NCBI GenBank assembly: GCA_036266155.1
Contig: DATANR010000283.1
Coordinates: 1-42,991 of the forward strand
Source: SIAJ01 sp036266155
GTDB lineage: Bacteria; Planctomycetota; Planctomycetia; Gemmatales; Gemmataceae
Reading direction: 5' to 3'
Length of the DNA: 42,991 bases
The notes beneath the pieces are model-generated. The model saw only the letters and a list, made by a program, of their open reading frames with translations, made no database searches and had not been told where the DNA came from. The position numbers and the translations under genes are program-made. Numbering within the stretch: the first letter of the stretch is position 1; each line of letters opens with the position of its first letter. Of this stretch, positions 32,441-40,540 are shown one piece after another.

Positions 32441-32538
32441 TGAGAGATACTGTCAAATTCTCGTGATCAATCCGCAAACACGACTAACGATTGTGGAACA
32501 TCATAGTGGAGCCACACGACGTGTTGCACGGGCACGGT

Positions 32539-34464
32539 TCAATTGTTCCCGAGCACATCGCGCACTTTCGCCGTCAATGCCGTCAGCGCATACGGTTTGG
32601 GTAAGAAATGAACATTCTCCGATTCGATCCCATGGCGCACAACCGCATCGTCGGTGTAACCGCTCATGTAGATGATCTTGACGGTCGGGTGCTCGGCGAG
32701 CAGCCGTTCCGCCAGTTCGCGACCGCTCATGTTGGGCATCACCACGTCCGTCACCAGCAGGCGAATCGCGACGCCGTAGGTTCGAGCCACTTCCAGCGCT
32801 CGCTCGCCATTGGCTGCTTCCAGAACCACATACCCCGCGTCCTGGAGTGCTCGCAGCGCCAGCGCCCGCACATGGTCGTCGTCTTCGACCAGCAGGATCG
32901 TTTCGCCGTCGACCGCGGCCGGCGGGGTCGCGACCGCCCGCTCGGTTGGGCTTGCCGGCGGACTGGCGGCAGGCAAGTAGACACGAAACGTCGTTCCGTG
33001 ATTTGGCTCGCTTTCTACGGCAATATGTCCGCCCGATTGCAGCACGATGCCATACACAGTCGCCAATCCCAGGCCGGTCCCCTTGCCGATGCCCTTGGTC
33101 GTGAAGAACGGCTCAAAGATCCGCGCCCGCGTCGCGTCATCCATACCGATCCCGGTATCGGCGACGCTGAGTAGGACGTGGCCGGCCAAACGTATGCCGG
33201 ATTCGGACGTGCCGGGCAGATCCAGCCCCGCATAGCTCGTCGCGATCGTGAGTTTGCCGCCCTGCGGCATCGCATCGCGGGCGTTGACCGCCATGTTGAC
33301 CACGACTTGCTCGAGCTGACCCGGGTCGGCCTGGACCCACGTCGGACTCGGCCCCGCGTCGGTCGCGAGGACGATGTCCTCGCCGATCACTCGGCGCAAC
33401 ATGGTCGCGAGTTCCGCCACGAGAGCGCCAAGGTCGAGCACCTTCGGTTGAAGCATCTGTTTACGGCTGAAGGCGAGCAATTGCCGCGTGAGGCCAGCCG
33501 CGCGTTCTCCCGCCTTGCGAATCTCGTCGATGAGCGCCCGCACCGGATCGTCGGCCGCGAGCGAGCCGAGGGCGATGTCGCTGTAGCCGTTGATGACGGT
33601 GAGCAAGTTGTTGAAGTCGTGCGCCACGCCGCCGGCCAGACGGCCGACCGCATCCATCTTGTGGGCCTGACGCAGTTCCGCCTCGAGCCGCTTGCGATGG
33701 GTGATGTCCCAGGCCATCCCGGCCACGAGCCGGCGACCGTGCCGGGCAATCGGGAATTTCATGACGAGCCAGGTGTGCTCGCCGCCGTCCTTGGTGACTC
33801 CTGTCTCCTCCGTGTGCACCGGCCCGCGTTCCAAACAGGCGCGATCGCTGGCCCGAAACAAGTCCGCTGTTTCCTTCGGCCAGAAGTCGTGGTCGGTCTT
33901 GCCCAACCATTCCGTCGGTTGCGGATCGTACTGGGCCAGCCAAACGGGATTCACATAGAGGAAATGGCCGCCTTCATCCTTGATGAATGCGGCAGCCGGA
34001 CAGTGGTCCATGAACGCGCGAAATCGCTCTTCGCTCTCACGCAAAGCAGCTTCGAGCTGGCGGGCCACGGTAACGTCGAGGCAAACGCCCTTCCACACGA
34101 CCGAACCATCCGGCTTGACCCGCGAACGGGCCCGGCACTGCACGAGACGCAACCGACCGGCCAGATCGCGCGCCGTAAACACGTGGTCGAGAGAACCATC
34201 CCCCTCCACGGCCCGCCGTCGAGCCGCTTCCAGGCTGAGCCGATCCTCCGGCACGATCGCATCGGCAATGGCTTGAGGGTTCGCGTAGAGGCCCTGGGGA
34301 GTCAGCCCGAGCACCTGCTCGACGCCCGCGCTGATGTACGTGAAGTGCTCGACGCCGTCCGGCCGACGGACCAGACGATAGACAAACCCATGTGGCAGCT
34401 GGTCCGCGAGCGCACGGAGCGGATGTTCGCGGCTCGCAGATGAAGGCGGATTCGGCTCTTGGAT
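32539..34464 (-). CDS. Hybrid PAS sensor histidine kinase with C-terminal receiver domain; start non-canonical
   Basis: A cytosolic hybrid kinase of 641 aa if it starts at 34464 (591 aa from the first canonical start, GTG 34314). Two PAS domains come first, about 1-135 (LPHGFVYRLV, FTYISAGVEQVLG) and 145-265. The HisKA box AGGVAHDFNNLL has phospho-acceptor H282, and the HATPase has NMAVNARDAM, DTGIGM and GTGLGL. A receiver has D573 in LVTDVVMPNMSG and K623 in LPKPY. The first PAS reads in frame for 50 codons above GTG 34314 with no ATG, GTG or TTG. ATC 34464 has AAGGAG exactly 6 nt upstream and is my tentative start. A frameshift from ATG 34547, which overlaps the ThuA stop, is the alternative. 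Confidence 0.85.
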   Translation of the reverse strand: MQEPNPPSSASREHPLRALADQLPHGFVYRLVRRPDGVEHFTYISAGVEQVLGLTPQGLYANPQAIADAIVPEDRLSLEAARRRAVEGDGSLDHVFTARDLAGRLRLVQCRARSRVKPDGSVVWKGVCLDVTVARQLEAALRESEERFRAFMDHCPAAAFIKDEGGHFLYVNPVWLAQYDPQPTEWLGKTDHDFWPKETADLFRASDRACLERGPVHTEETGVTKDGGEHTWLVMKFPIARHGRRLVAGMAWDITHRKRLEAELRQAHKMDAVGRLAGGVAHDFNNLLTVINGYSDIALGSLAADDPVRALIDEIRKAGERAAGLTRQLLAFSRKQMLQPKVLDLGALVAELATMLRRVIGEDIVLATDAGPSPTWVQADPGQLEQVVVNMAVNARDAMPQGGKLTIATSYAGLDLPGTSESGIRLAGHVLLSVADTGIGMDDATRARIFEPFFTTKGIGKGTGLGLATVYGIVLQSGGHIAVESEPNHGTTFRVYLPAASPPASPTERAVATPPAAVDGETILLVEDDDHVRALALRALQDAGYVVLEAANGERALEVARTYGVAIRLLVTDVVMPNMSGRELAERLLAEHPTVKIIYMSGYTDDAVVRHGIESENVHFLPKPYALTALTAKVRDVLGNN

Positions 34465-34476
34465 CTCGAACTCCTT
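34462..34476 (-). promoter_or_regulatory. SD site and possible ATC start of the sensor kinase
   Basis: On the minus strand AAGGAG (34476-34471) is followed by 6 nt and ATC (34464-34462), in frame with the PAS domain. The frame is closed by TGA at 34491-34489. A perfect SD at ideal spacing in front of a non-canonical codon, at the point where the domain should begin, is the evidence. ATC starts are very rare, so a sequencing error or frameshift must be ruled out. Confidence 0.35.
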
Positions 34477-34543
34477 GGCAGTCTTCGGTCACTGAGGACG
34501 GCGGCCCCGAGCCGCGGATCGGGGACCACCGCGGTGGCGTCGA

Positions 34544-35371
34544 TCATTTATCTAGTAGCACCTTCTTGGCCGGCTTCAGGTGCTCTTCGTCGAGCTTGCC
34601 GACTGACCACAAGAGGCCGCGCGTCACCAAGTCGAGATAGCGGTCGTCGCCCACGGTGGCGTTGTTGTGACCCAGCGTCGTCGCGAATACCTTGGCCTTG
34701 CCGTTATAGGTGTTGGTCCAGGCGACCACGTGGTCTTCGGTCCGCTCCTTGCCGTCCTTGCCCTTGATCGCTTGCGATCCGCGGGCCAGCGGCTTGGCGG
34801 TTTCGTGCAGCTTGCCCGCCGAGTTATTGTAAAGCTCTTCGTTCACCGTCTTCCAGTCGGCCATTTTCATGGTGATCGGGCTTTCCTTGTCGACGAAGGT
34901 GATCGAGATCGGCAACTGCGGCCCATGGCCGGTGCTGGCGAGGCCGGTGAACTCGAACCACGCGGTCTGCTTGGGAAATCCTTCGCTGCGGTAGCTGTGC
35001 ATGCCGCAATGCAACACAACGCCCGGCAAGCCGTCGCGATGGGGCTTCAAGATCTTGCCGATGGTCGTCAGGTCTTTCACGTCCGAGCAGCACTCATCAT
35101 GAACGACGACGTCGAAGCCCTTGTACCAATCTTCCTTTTCGTAAATCGGATTGAGGTGCTTCGTACCGGTGTCCGGATCGTAGGAGATGACCCACTGCAC
35201 GTTAGCACGCGCGGAAACGCCCTTGGTGAGCAGGTCCTTCTGTTTGTCGTAGTCGTGGCAGCAGCCGCCAATGACGAGGAGGGCCTTGATCGGTGCTGGG
35301 TCGTCGGCTGCCCGAAGAGCAAGCGGGGCGACGACGATCAGCGCGAGAGCCGAGAGAATTGGTCGCTTCAT
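34544..35371 (-). CDS. ThuA-like secreted protein
   Basis: A 275-aa protein with a signal peptide (KRPILSALALIVVAPLALRAAD), then a ThuA domain with a class I glutamine-amidotransferase-like fold. Visible motifs are KALLVIGGCCHDYDKQKDLL, VVVHDECC, GVVLHCGMHSYR and VFATTLGHN. ThuA proteins are linked to trehalose or other sugar use and often sit with DUF1080 or dehydrogenase proteins in planctomycetes; the activity is unsettled. ATG 35371 has GAGG 6 nt upstream; the frame opens at 35389. Its stop overlaps an ATG (ATGA at 34547) on the same strand, suggesting coupling to the sensor kinase downstream. It is divergent from the Ser/Thr kinase, 132 bp apart. Confidence 0.88.
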   Translation of the reverse strand: MKRPILSALALIVVAPLALRAADDPAPIKALLVIGGCCHDYDKQKDLLTKGVSARANVQWVISYDPDTGTKHLNPIYEKEDWYKGFDVVVHDECCSDVKDLTTIGKILKPHRDGLPGVVLHCGMHSYRSEGFPKQTAWFEFTGLASTGHGPQLPISITFVDKESPITMKMADWKTVNEELYNNSAGKLHETAKPLARGSQAIKGKDGKERTEDHVVAWTNTYNGKAKVFATTLGHNNATVGDDRYLDLVTRGLLWSVGKLDEEHLKPAKKVLLDK

Positions 35372-35503
35372 GGAGAGCCTCGGGAGCATTGGGTTGGCGG
35401 CTAGTGTATTGTGGACAAGAGTTCGTGTTTAGCTGGCGAACGACCGCGTGGCCGGTTATCCTGAGCAATGACCCTCGCAGTCGTCGACTCTGGAGCCCAT
35501 TTC

Positions 35504-38215
35504 ATGGCACAGCCAACCAACCTCTCGCCGCCACTTCGGACGGCAGATGTCACGGTCGCACCGACGGGTCGTCGCGAATCCACGTCGATTCCGCTTCCAT
35601 CAAGCAATAGCGAGTTGACCAACAGCCTGCCTGGCCCCGACCATGCCGCCACGCTGACGTCCGGTGGCGCGGCCGTGATCGTGACTGAATGTCGCAACAT
35701 TGCCGGTTACGAGATCCTCGAAGAACTCGGCCGCGGCGGCATGGGCATCGTCTACAAGGCCCGGCACATCGCGTTGAAACGGGTCGTCGCCCTCAAGATG
35801 ATCCTTGCCGGCGCCCATGCCCGTTCCAAAGACCTCGAACGCTTTCGTGCCGAAGCCGAAGCGGTCGCGCGCTTTCAGCATCCGAACATCGTCCAGATTC
35901 ACGAGGTTGGCGAGGCTGACGGACTGCCGTACTTTTCGCTTGAATTTGTTGAGTATGGAACGCTTTCCAAGAAGATCGCCCGCGACCCGCAGGAGCCGCG
36001 CTATGCCGCGGAGACCGTTGAGGCGCTCGCCCGAGCGATGCAGTACGCCCACGAACGCGGCGTCATTCATCGCGACTTGAAGCCATCTAACATCCTGCTC
36101 GCAGATGGGGGCGTGCCCAAGATCACAGACTTCGGATTGGCAAAGCGATTCGACGATGAGAGCGAGCGCACACAAACCGGACAGGTGCTCGGCACGCCGA
36201 GCTACATGGCTCCGGAACAAGCAAGTGCTGACTTCGACAAAGTCGGCCCCCCGACCGACGTCTATGCTCTCGGAGCGACGCTCTACGATTTGCTCACCGG
36301 CCGGCCGCCCTTCTCGGGGTCGAGCGTCCTCGACACCCTGGAGATGGTCCGCACGCGTGAGCCGGTTCCACCGGGCAGCCTGGCGGGCCACGTGCCGCGC
36401 GATCTGGAAACGATCTGCCTGAAGTGCCTGCAAAAGGACCCGGCACGCCGCTACACGACGGCCGGCGCTCTCGCGGATGATTTGCGTTCGTTCCTCGACG
36501 GCAAACCAATCAAGGCCCGGCCTGTGGGGTCAATGGAGAGGGCCTGGCGCTGGGCGAAGCGCAATCCGTGGCTGGCCGCCATGGGCTCGGCCGTCGCAAT
36601 CCTACTCGTCGCCGTCGCGACGATCACGTCGGTCCTCTCGTACAACCTGTCGATTCAAAAGCGCGCGGCCGAGGATACGGCGATCCGCGAGCAGGCTGCC
36701 CGCGAGGAAGCCCAGCGTTTGGAGCGTCTGGCCCTCGCCGAGCAGAAGAAAGCCGAAAAGGCACGTGACCAGGAAACGGCCGCGCGCAAGACCTCAGCGG
36801 AACAGCGGCAACTCGCTTTGAATACCGTTCGCGATGTCTTGATCCGCGTCGACGAACTGATGAAGAAGGATGAACGGCTCGTCCCCATCCGCCTGGACAT
36901 CATTCGCCAGATGGTTACGAATGTAGACCAGATTCGCGACCATGCGCTCAAGAACCCGTTGGAAGACAACACCGAGGCGCTCGCGTACACGCGCATCGGC
37001 CAGGTTTATTTCTCCGGCAACCGGATCACCGATGCGGTCGAATGGTTGACCAAGGCGCATGTGATCCTCAAGCGCATGGCCGAAGAGGCGCCGAACGACA
37101 AGCGAATGATGCGCGACCTGGCGGCGGCCTGCCAAAGTCTGGCCGATGCCGAGTGGCGCCTGGGCCACGGATCAAAATCGCGCGCGCTCCAGGCGGAAGC
37201 TTTGCGGTTGCAAATGCGCCGTGCGGAACTGATCGAGAAGAACGGCTTTGAAATGGAGGCGGCCGACGCCGCGCTCGAGGTTGCCGAGGCGTATGCGCGC
37301 GTTGCTTACGACGACTTACGCTTGGGTCGGCCAGCCGACGCGCTGCGCAACTATTTGGCATCCGAAAAAAGCTTCGAGGCCCTGCCGCCGCCGTTGCCGC
37401 AGTGGCTCAAAGTTCGACGCATCCGAAGTGAAAGCCGCGTGCGCATCGGCGACGCTCTGTCACGCCTCGGCAGGACTGACGAGGCTCAGAAAAGCTATCT
37501 CGACGCGCTCAGCAGCCGCGAAGAGTTATTGCAAAACACACGGCCGGGACCGAACGCCGTGCTCTTGAAGACGGACGTTGGTCAGTCGCGCATGTACCTG
37601 GGCGACTTCTTCTTGATGGCGCGCAACGACGCGACGACCGCCAGCCTCTACTACGGTCAATGCTTCGATATCTTCCAGGCCGCTTTGGCCGATAATCCGC
37701 AGAACCTCGACATCCGCCAGCGGCTGGCCGCGACGTACTATCGGCTCGGCCTCGTGGCCGGTCAACGGCACGGCATCGCGGCCCTCGCCGGCGCCGCCAT
37801 CGAGATCGCTCCGCAGGCCCGGTATTATGCCGAGTGCCTCAAGATGCGCGAGGAACTGGCCAAGATCGATAAGACGGACATGCAGGGTCAAGTCGAGGTG
37901 CTGCTGTCCTATGCCCGAGTCGGGCGCATCGATGATGTCGACGAAACCGCCAAGAACATTCTGAAACAGGCCGGCACGGACCCGCAATCACTCTTTCAAA
38001 CCGCGTGCGGCTTGTCGATCGTGGGCGGAGGCACAGCCGACGCGGCCGTGCGCTGCCGCGATCAGGCGTTCGAGGTGCTCGACAAGCTCATCCACCACGG
38101 CTGGGAAGACCGTTTCGGCTTGAACACAGACCCCGATCTCGATGCTGTCCGTCGCGATCCGCGCTACAAGGAACTGCTGAAGAAGATGGACACGCTGATT
38201 CCGGAGCCGGGGTAA
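35504..38215 (+). CDS. Ser/Thr protein kinase (PknB type) with transmembrane helix and TPR-like tail
   Basis: A 903-aa membrane kinase. The N-terminal kinase domain (about 66-335) has LGRGGMGIVYKA (glycine loop from 76), ALKM, HRDLKPSN (from 189), DFG (209) and MAPEQ, all intact. A membrane helix follows at about 358-380 (AMGSAVAILLVAVATITSV), then a coiled coil rich in Arg, Glu and Ala, and a long helical TPR-like region outside the membrane. The tail ends with the PDLDAVRRDPRYKELLKKM segment common in such kinases. The frame opens at ATG 35468, but ATG 35504 has GGAG 9 nt upstream. It heads a same-strand run with a small membrane protein, a zinc peptidase and an MBL hydrolase. Confidence 0.93.
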   Translation: MAQPTNLSPPLRTADVTVAPTGRRESTSIPLPSSNSELTNSLPGPDHAATLTSGGAAVIVTECRNIAGYEILEELGRGGMGIVYKARHIALKRVVALKMILAGAHARSKDLERFRAEAEAVARFQHPNIVQIHEVGEADGLPYFSLEFVEYGTLSKKIARDPQEPRYAAETVEALARAMQYAHERGVIHRDLKPSNILLADGGVPKITDFGLAKRFDDESERTQTGQVLGTPSYMAPEQASADFDKVGPPTDVYALGATLYDLLTGRPPFSGSSVLDTLEMVRTREPVPPGSLAGHVPRDLETICLKCLQKDPARRYTTAGALADDLRSFLDGKPIKARPVGSMERAWRWAKRNPWLAAMGSAVAILLVAVATITSVLSYNLSIQKRAAEDTAIREQAAREEAQRLERLALAEQKKAEKARDQETAARKTSAEQRQLALNTVRDVLIRVDELMKKDERLVPIRLDIIRQMVTNVDQIRDHALKNPLEDNTEALAYTRIGQVYFSGNRITDAVEWLTKAHVILKRMAEEAPNDKRMMRDLAAACQSLADAEWRLGHGSKSRALQAEALRLQMRRAELIEKNGFEMEAADAALEVAEAYARVAYDDLRLGRPADALRNYLASEKSFEALPPPLPQWLKVRRIRSESRVRIGDALSRLGRTDEAQKSYLDALSSREELLQNTRPGPNAVLLKTDVGQSRMYLGDFFLMARNDATTASLYYGQCFDIFQAALADNPQNLDIRQRLAATYYRLGLVAGQRHGIAALAGAAIEIAPQARYYAECLKMREELAKIDKTDMQGQVEVLLSYARVGRIDDVDETAKNILKQAGTDPQSLFQTACGLSIVGGGTADAAVRCRDQAFEVLDKLIHHGWEDRFGLNTDPDLDAVRRDPRYKELLKKMDTLIPEPG

Positions 38216-38229
38216 TCGAAGGAGCGCGG

Positions 38230-38478
38230 ATGTTTGCCGACATCCATTTCCTGACTCTGGCGGGGACGATGCTCGTCCTCGTCGGCGGCGCCATGGCAAT
38301 CTGGCCGCGAGCCGTGACCTCCGTCAGTCAGGATGCGGACGGCATCCCGATGCCGGTGACACCGGCCAATGTTCGCTGGATGCGACTCTTCGGGATTGCC
38401 GTGCTCGTTCTGGGAATCGTGTGTGTCGCCTCCGGCCTTCTGGGTGTCAAGGGCGACAATGATCCAGTGCTGATATAA
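38230..38478 (+). CDS. Small two-helix membrane protein
   Basis: An 82-aa protein with two membrane helices, residues 6-25 (FLTLAGTMLVLVGGAMAIW) and 51-73 (RLFGIAVLVLGIVCVASGLL), joined by a short polar loop. No known domain. ATG 38230 has AAGGAG 5 nt upstream and is 14 nt after the kinase stop, so it is translated from the same message. It could be a kinase partner or a simple membrane peptide; nothing decides. Confidence 0.72.
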   Translation: MFADIHFLTLAGTMLVLVGGAMAIWPRAVTSVSQDADGIPMPVTPANVRWMRLFGIAVLVLGIVCVASGLLGVKGDNDPVLI

Positions 38479-38512
38479 CTGCTCAAAGAACCCTTTTCCG
38501 GGAATTGTCGCC

Positions 38513-40534
38513 GTGAGTTCAAAAATCGCCCCGCCTCCGACGCGCAAATTGCGCGGCTACGCCATTGATCCCAGTCTGGGATCCGCCCTGGCGACGATGC
38601 AGGTCAATCGACTGGTTTATCAGGTCCCCTGGGAAGAGTTGCGCCGGCGCGGCAAGGACTCAACGGCTTCCTATCCGCACGGGGAATATTTGGAAATTGT
38701 TGACTACGACCCTGCAACGGGTCGGTTCTACGAGCCGGTCGATCTCGATGCTCCGCACTTGCTGGCCCAGGACGGCTATGCCCCGAGCGTCAGCAATCCG
38801 CAATTTCATCAGCAAATGGTCTACGCGGTCGTCATGACGACCATCAAGAATTTCGAGCAAGCGCTCGGCCGCAAGGTGCAATGGGGCGAAAATCTGCGCT
38901 ATTCCAAGTCGAAAAAGGGCAAGAACCGTCGAGAAGTTGAGTTCGAATTCGTGCCGCGGCTGCGCGTCTATCCGCATGCGCTGCGTCAGGCGAATGCCTA
39001 TTACGACCCGAACAAGAAATCGCTGCTGTTTGGCTATTTCAGTTCAACGCCCGCCAATGCGCAATTGCAATTGCCCGGCAGTACGATTTTCACGTGCCTG
39101 AGCCATGACATCATCGCTCATGAAACCACGCACGCGATCCTCGATGGCCTGCATCGCCGATATATCGAAGCCACTCACCCGGATACGCGCGCCTTTCACG
39201 AGGCCTTCGCGGACATCGTTGCGTTGTTTCAGCATTTCTCGTTTCCGGATGTATTGAAACATCAAATTGCCCAAACGCGCGGCGACCTCAAGCAGCAGAA
39301 TCTGCTTGGACAATTGGCGCAGCAATTCGGCCAGGCGGTCGGCGGCTATGGCAGCCTGCGTGATGCCATCGGTGAAACGGACAAGGCAGGCAACTGGCAC
39401 CCGCGTGTGCCCAATTTGACGGATTACACATCCGTCATGAGCCCGCATGCGCGCGGCGGGATTCTCGTGGCGGCCATCTTTGAAGCATTCCTGAACATCT
39501 ATCAGAAGCGCATCCAGAAGGTGATGCGCATCGCCACCGGCGGATCAGGAATCTTGCCGGCCGGCGAATTACACCCCGATCTCGTCGACGAGCTGGCCGA
39601 CATTGCTGCTCGGACGGCGAGCGATGTATTGCGAATTTGCATCAGGGCGCTCGACTATTGTCCGCCGCTGGACATCACATTCGGCGACTACCTGCGTGCG
39701 ATTGTCACCGCCGACTTCGATATGGTCGCGGAAGATACTCACGGCTACCGCGTTGCATTCATTGAGGCTTTCCAAAAGCGCGGCATCAGCGCGGTCGGCG
39801 TCAACAGCATGGCCCTTGAAGAGTTGACTCACGAGTTGTATCCGGATCGGTTGAATCAGGCTCAACAAGAACAATTAGTTAGCTTCTTGCGCACGTTGAA
39901 GGAAACGGTCGGCTACCTGACCAATCGCCAGGAGATTTACGAAAAGACCAAGGGGTTCATTAGCGGCGCCGACGGCTTGCACCAGCGCATCGAGCATAAG
40001 TTCATTGAAGGCGGCTCGGGGAATGCATTTTCGGAGCTGACGGGCCTGCTATTTCCGGGCAAGCAGAAAGCCACGGAAAAACTCGGACTGGAATTCGCCT
40101 ATTTGACAACGAAGACGGCGTCCTATGCCGTCGGCAATGTCTGGCTGGCGCATCGCGTCACGCCCGATGGGCACATCGTCAATCATGTGATCGTGACGCT
40201 CATCCAAAAACGCGGCGTGCGCTTCACAGTTGACGGCAATACCGTCGCGGTCGACGAAGACGGCTATTTTGTTCCCGACAAGACGCCCGAGGACGAACGG
40301 GGCGAAAATCACATCATTTTCCGCGGCGGTTGCACCTTGATCTTTGATCTCGACACGCTGAAGCTTCGCTATGCGATCAAGAAGGATATCAACGATCGCG
40401 ACCGAATGGTGCGGCAGTTCAAGTTCGAAAGCGGCATGCTCGATGACAGCGTTGGAACCTACTTCGACAGTTCGACGATGACGGCATTGGCTGGACCGTT
40501 CGCATTCATGCATTCACACACCGAAAGCAAATAA
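38513..40534 (+). CDS. Putative zinc metallopeptidase (HETTH, gluzincin-like), cytosolic
   Basis: A 673-aa protein without signal peptide or membrane segment. A zinc-protease site is clear: AHETTHAILDGLH, with H203, E204 and H207, and a third ligand E230 in FHEAFADIVALF, 23 residues after the second His. This is the M4/gluzincin layout. Residues 1-190 and 300-470 have no match I can name. The C-terminal 150 residues look like a beta-rich module ending FKFESGMLDDSVGTYFDSS. Start GTG 38513 has only a weak GGGA site upstream. The MBL-fold gene begins 6 nt after its stop, so the two are surely co-expressed. The substrate is unknown. Confidence 0.8.
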   Translation: MSSKIAPPPTRKLRGYAIDPSLGSALATMQVNRLVYQVPWEELRRRGKDSTASYPHGEYLEIVDYDPATGRFYEPVDLDAPHLLAQDGYAPSVSNPQFHQQMVYAVVMTTIKNFEQALGRKVQWGENLRYSKSKKGKNRREVEFEFVPRLRVYPHALRQANAYYDPNKKSLLFGYFSSTPANAQLQLPGSTIFTCLSHDIIAHETTHAILDGLHRRYIEATHPDTRAFHEAFADIVALFQHFSFPDVLKHQIAQTRGDLKQQNLLGQLAQQFGQAVGGYGSLRDAIGETDKAGNWHPRVPNLTDYTSVMSPHARGGILVAAIFEAFLNIYQKRIQKVMRIATGGSGILPAGELHPDLVDELADIAARTASDVLRICIRALDYCPPLDITFGDYLRAIVTADFDMVAEDTHGYRVAFIEAFQKRGISAVGVNSMALEELTHELYPDRLNQAQQEQLVSFLRTLKETVGYLTNRQEIYEKTKGFISGADGLHQRIEHKFIEGGSGNAFSELTGLLFPGKQKATEKLGLEFAYLTTKTASYAVGNVWLAHRVTPDGHIVNHVIVTLIQKRGVRFTVDGNTVAVDEDGYFVPDKTPEDERGENHIIFRGGCTLIFDLDTLKLRYAIKKDINDRDRMVRQFKFESGMLDDSVGTYFDSSTMTALAGPFAFMHSHTESK

Positions 40535-40540
40535 GAGCCC

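Noticed and set aside
30953..32443. 496-codon open frame antisense to gcvPB
   Set aside because: It mirrors the gcvPB gene almost end to end, a common GC-rich artefact; the product is low-complexity Arg/Val-rich.
33178..34443. 421-codon open frame antisense to the sensor kinase
   Set aside because: The kinase frame has intact HisKA, HATPase and receiver motifs; the antisense frame has none.
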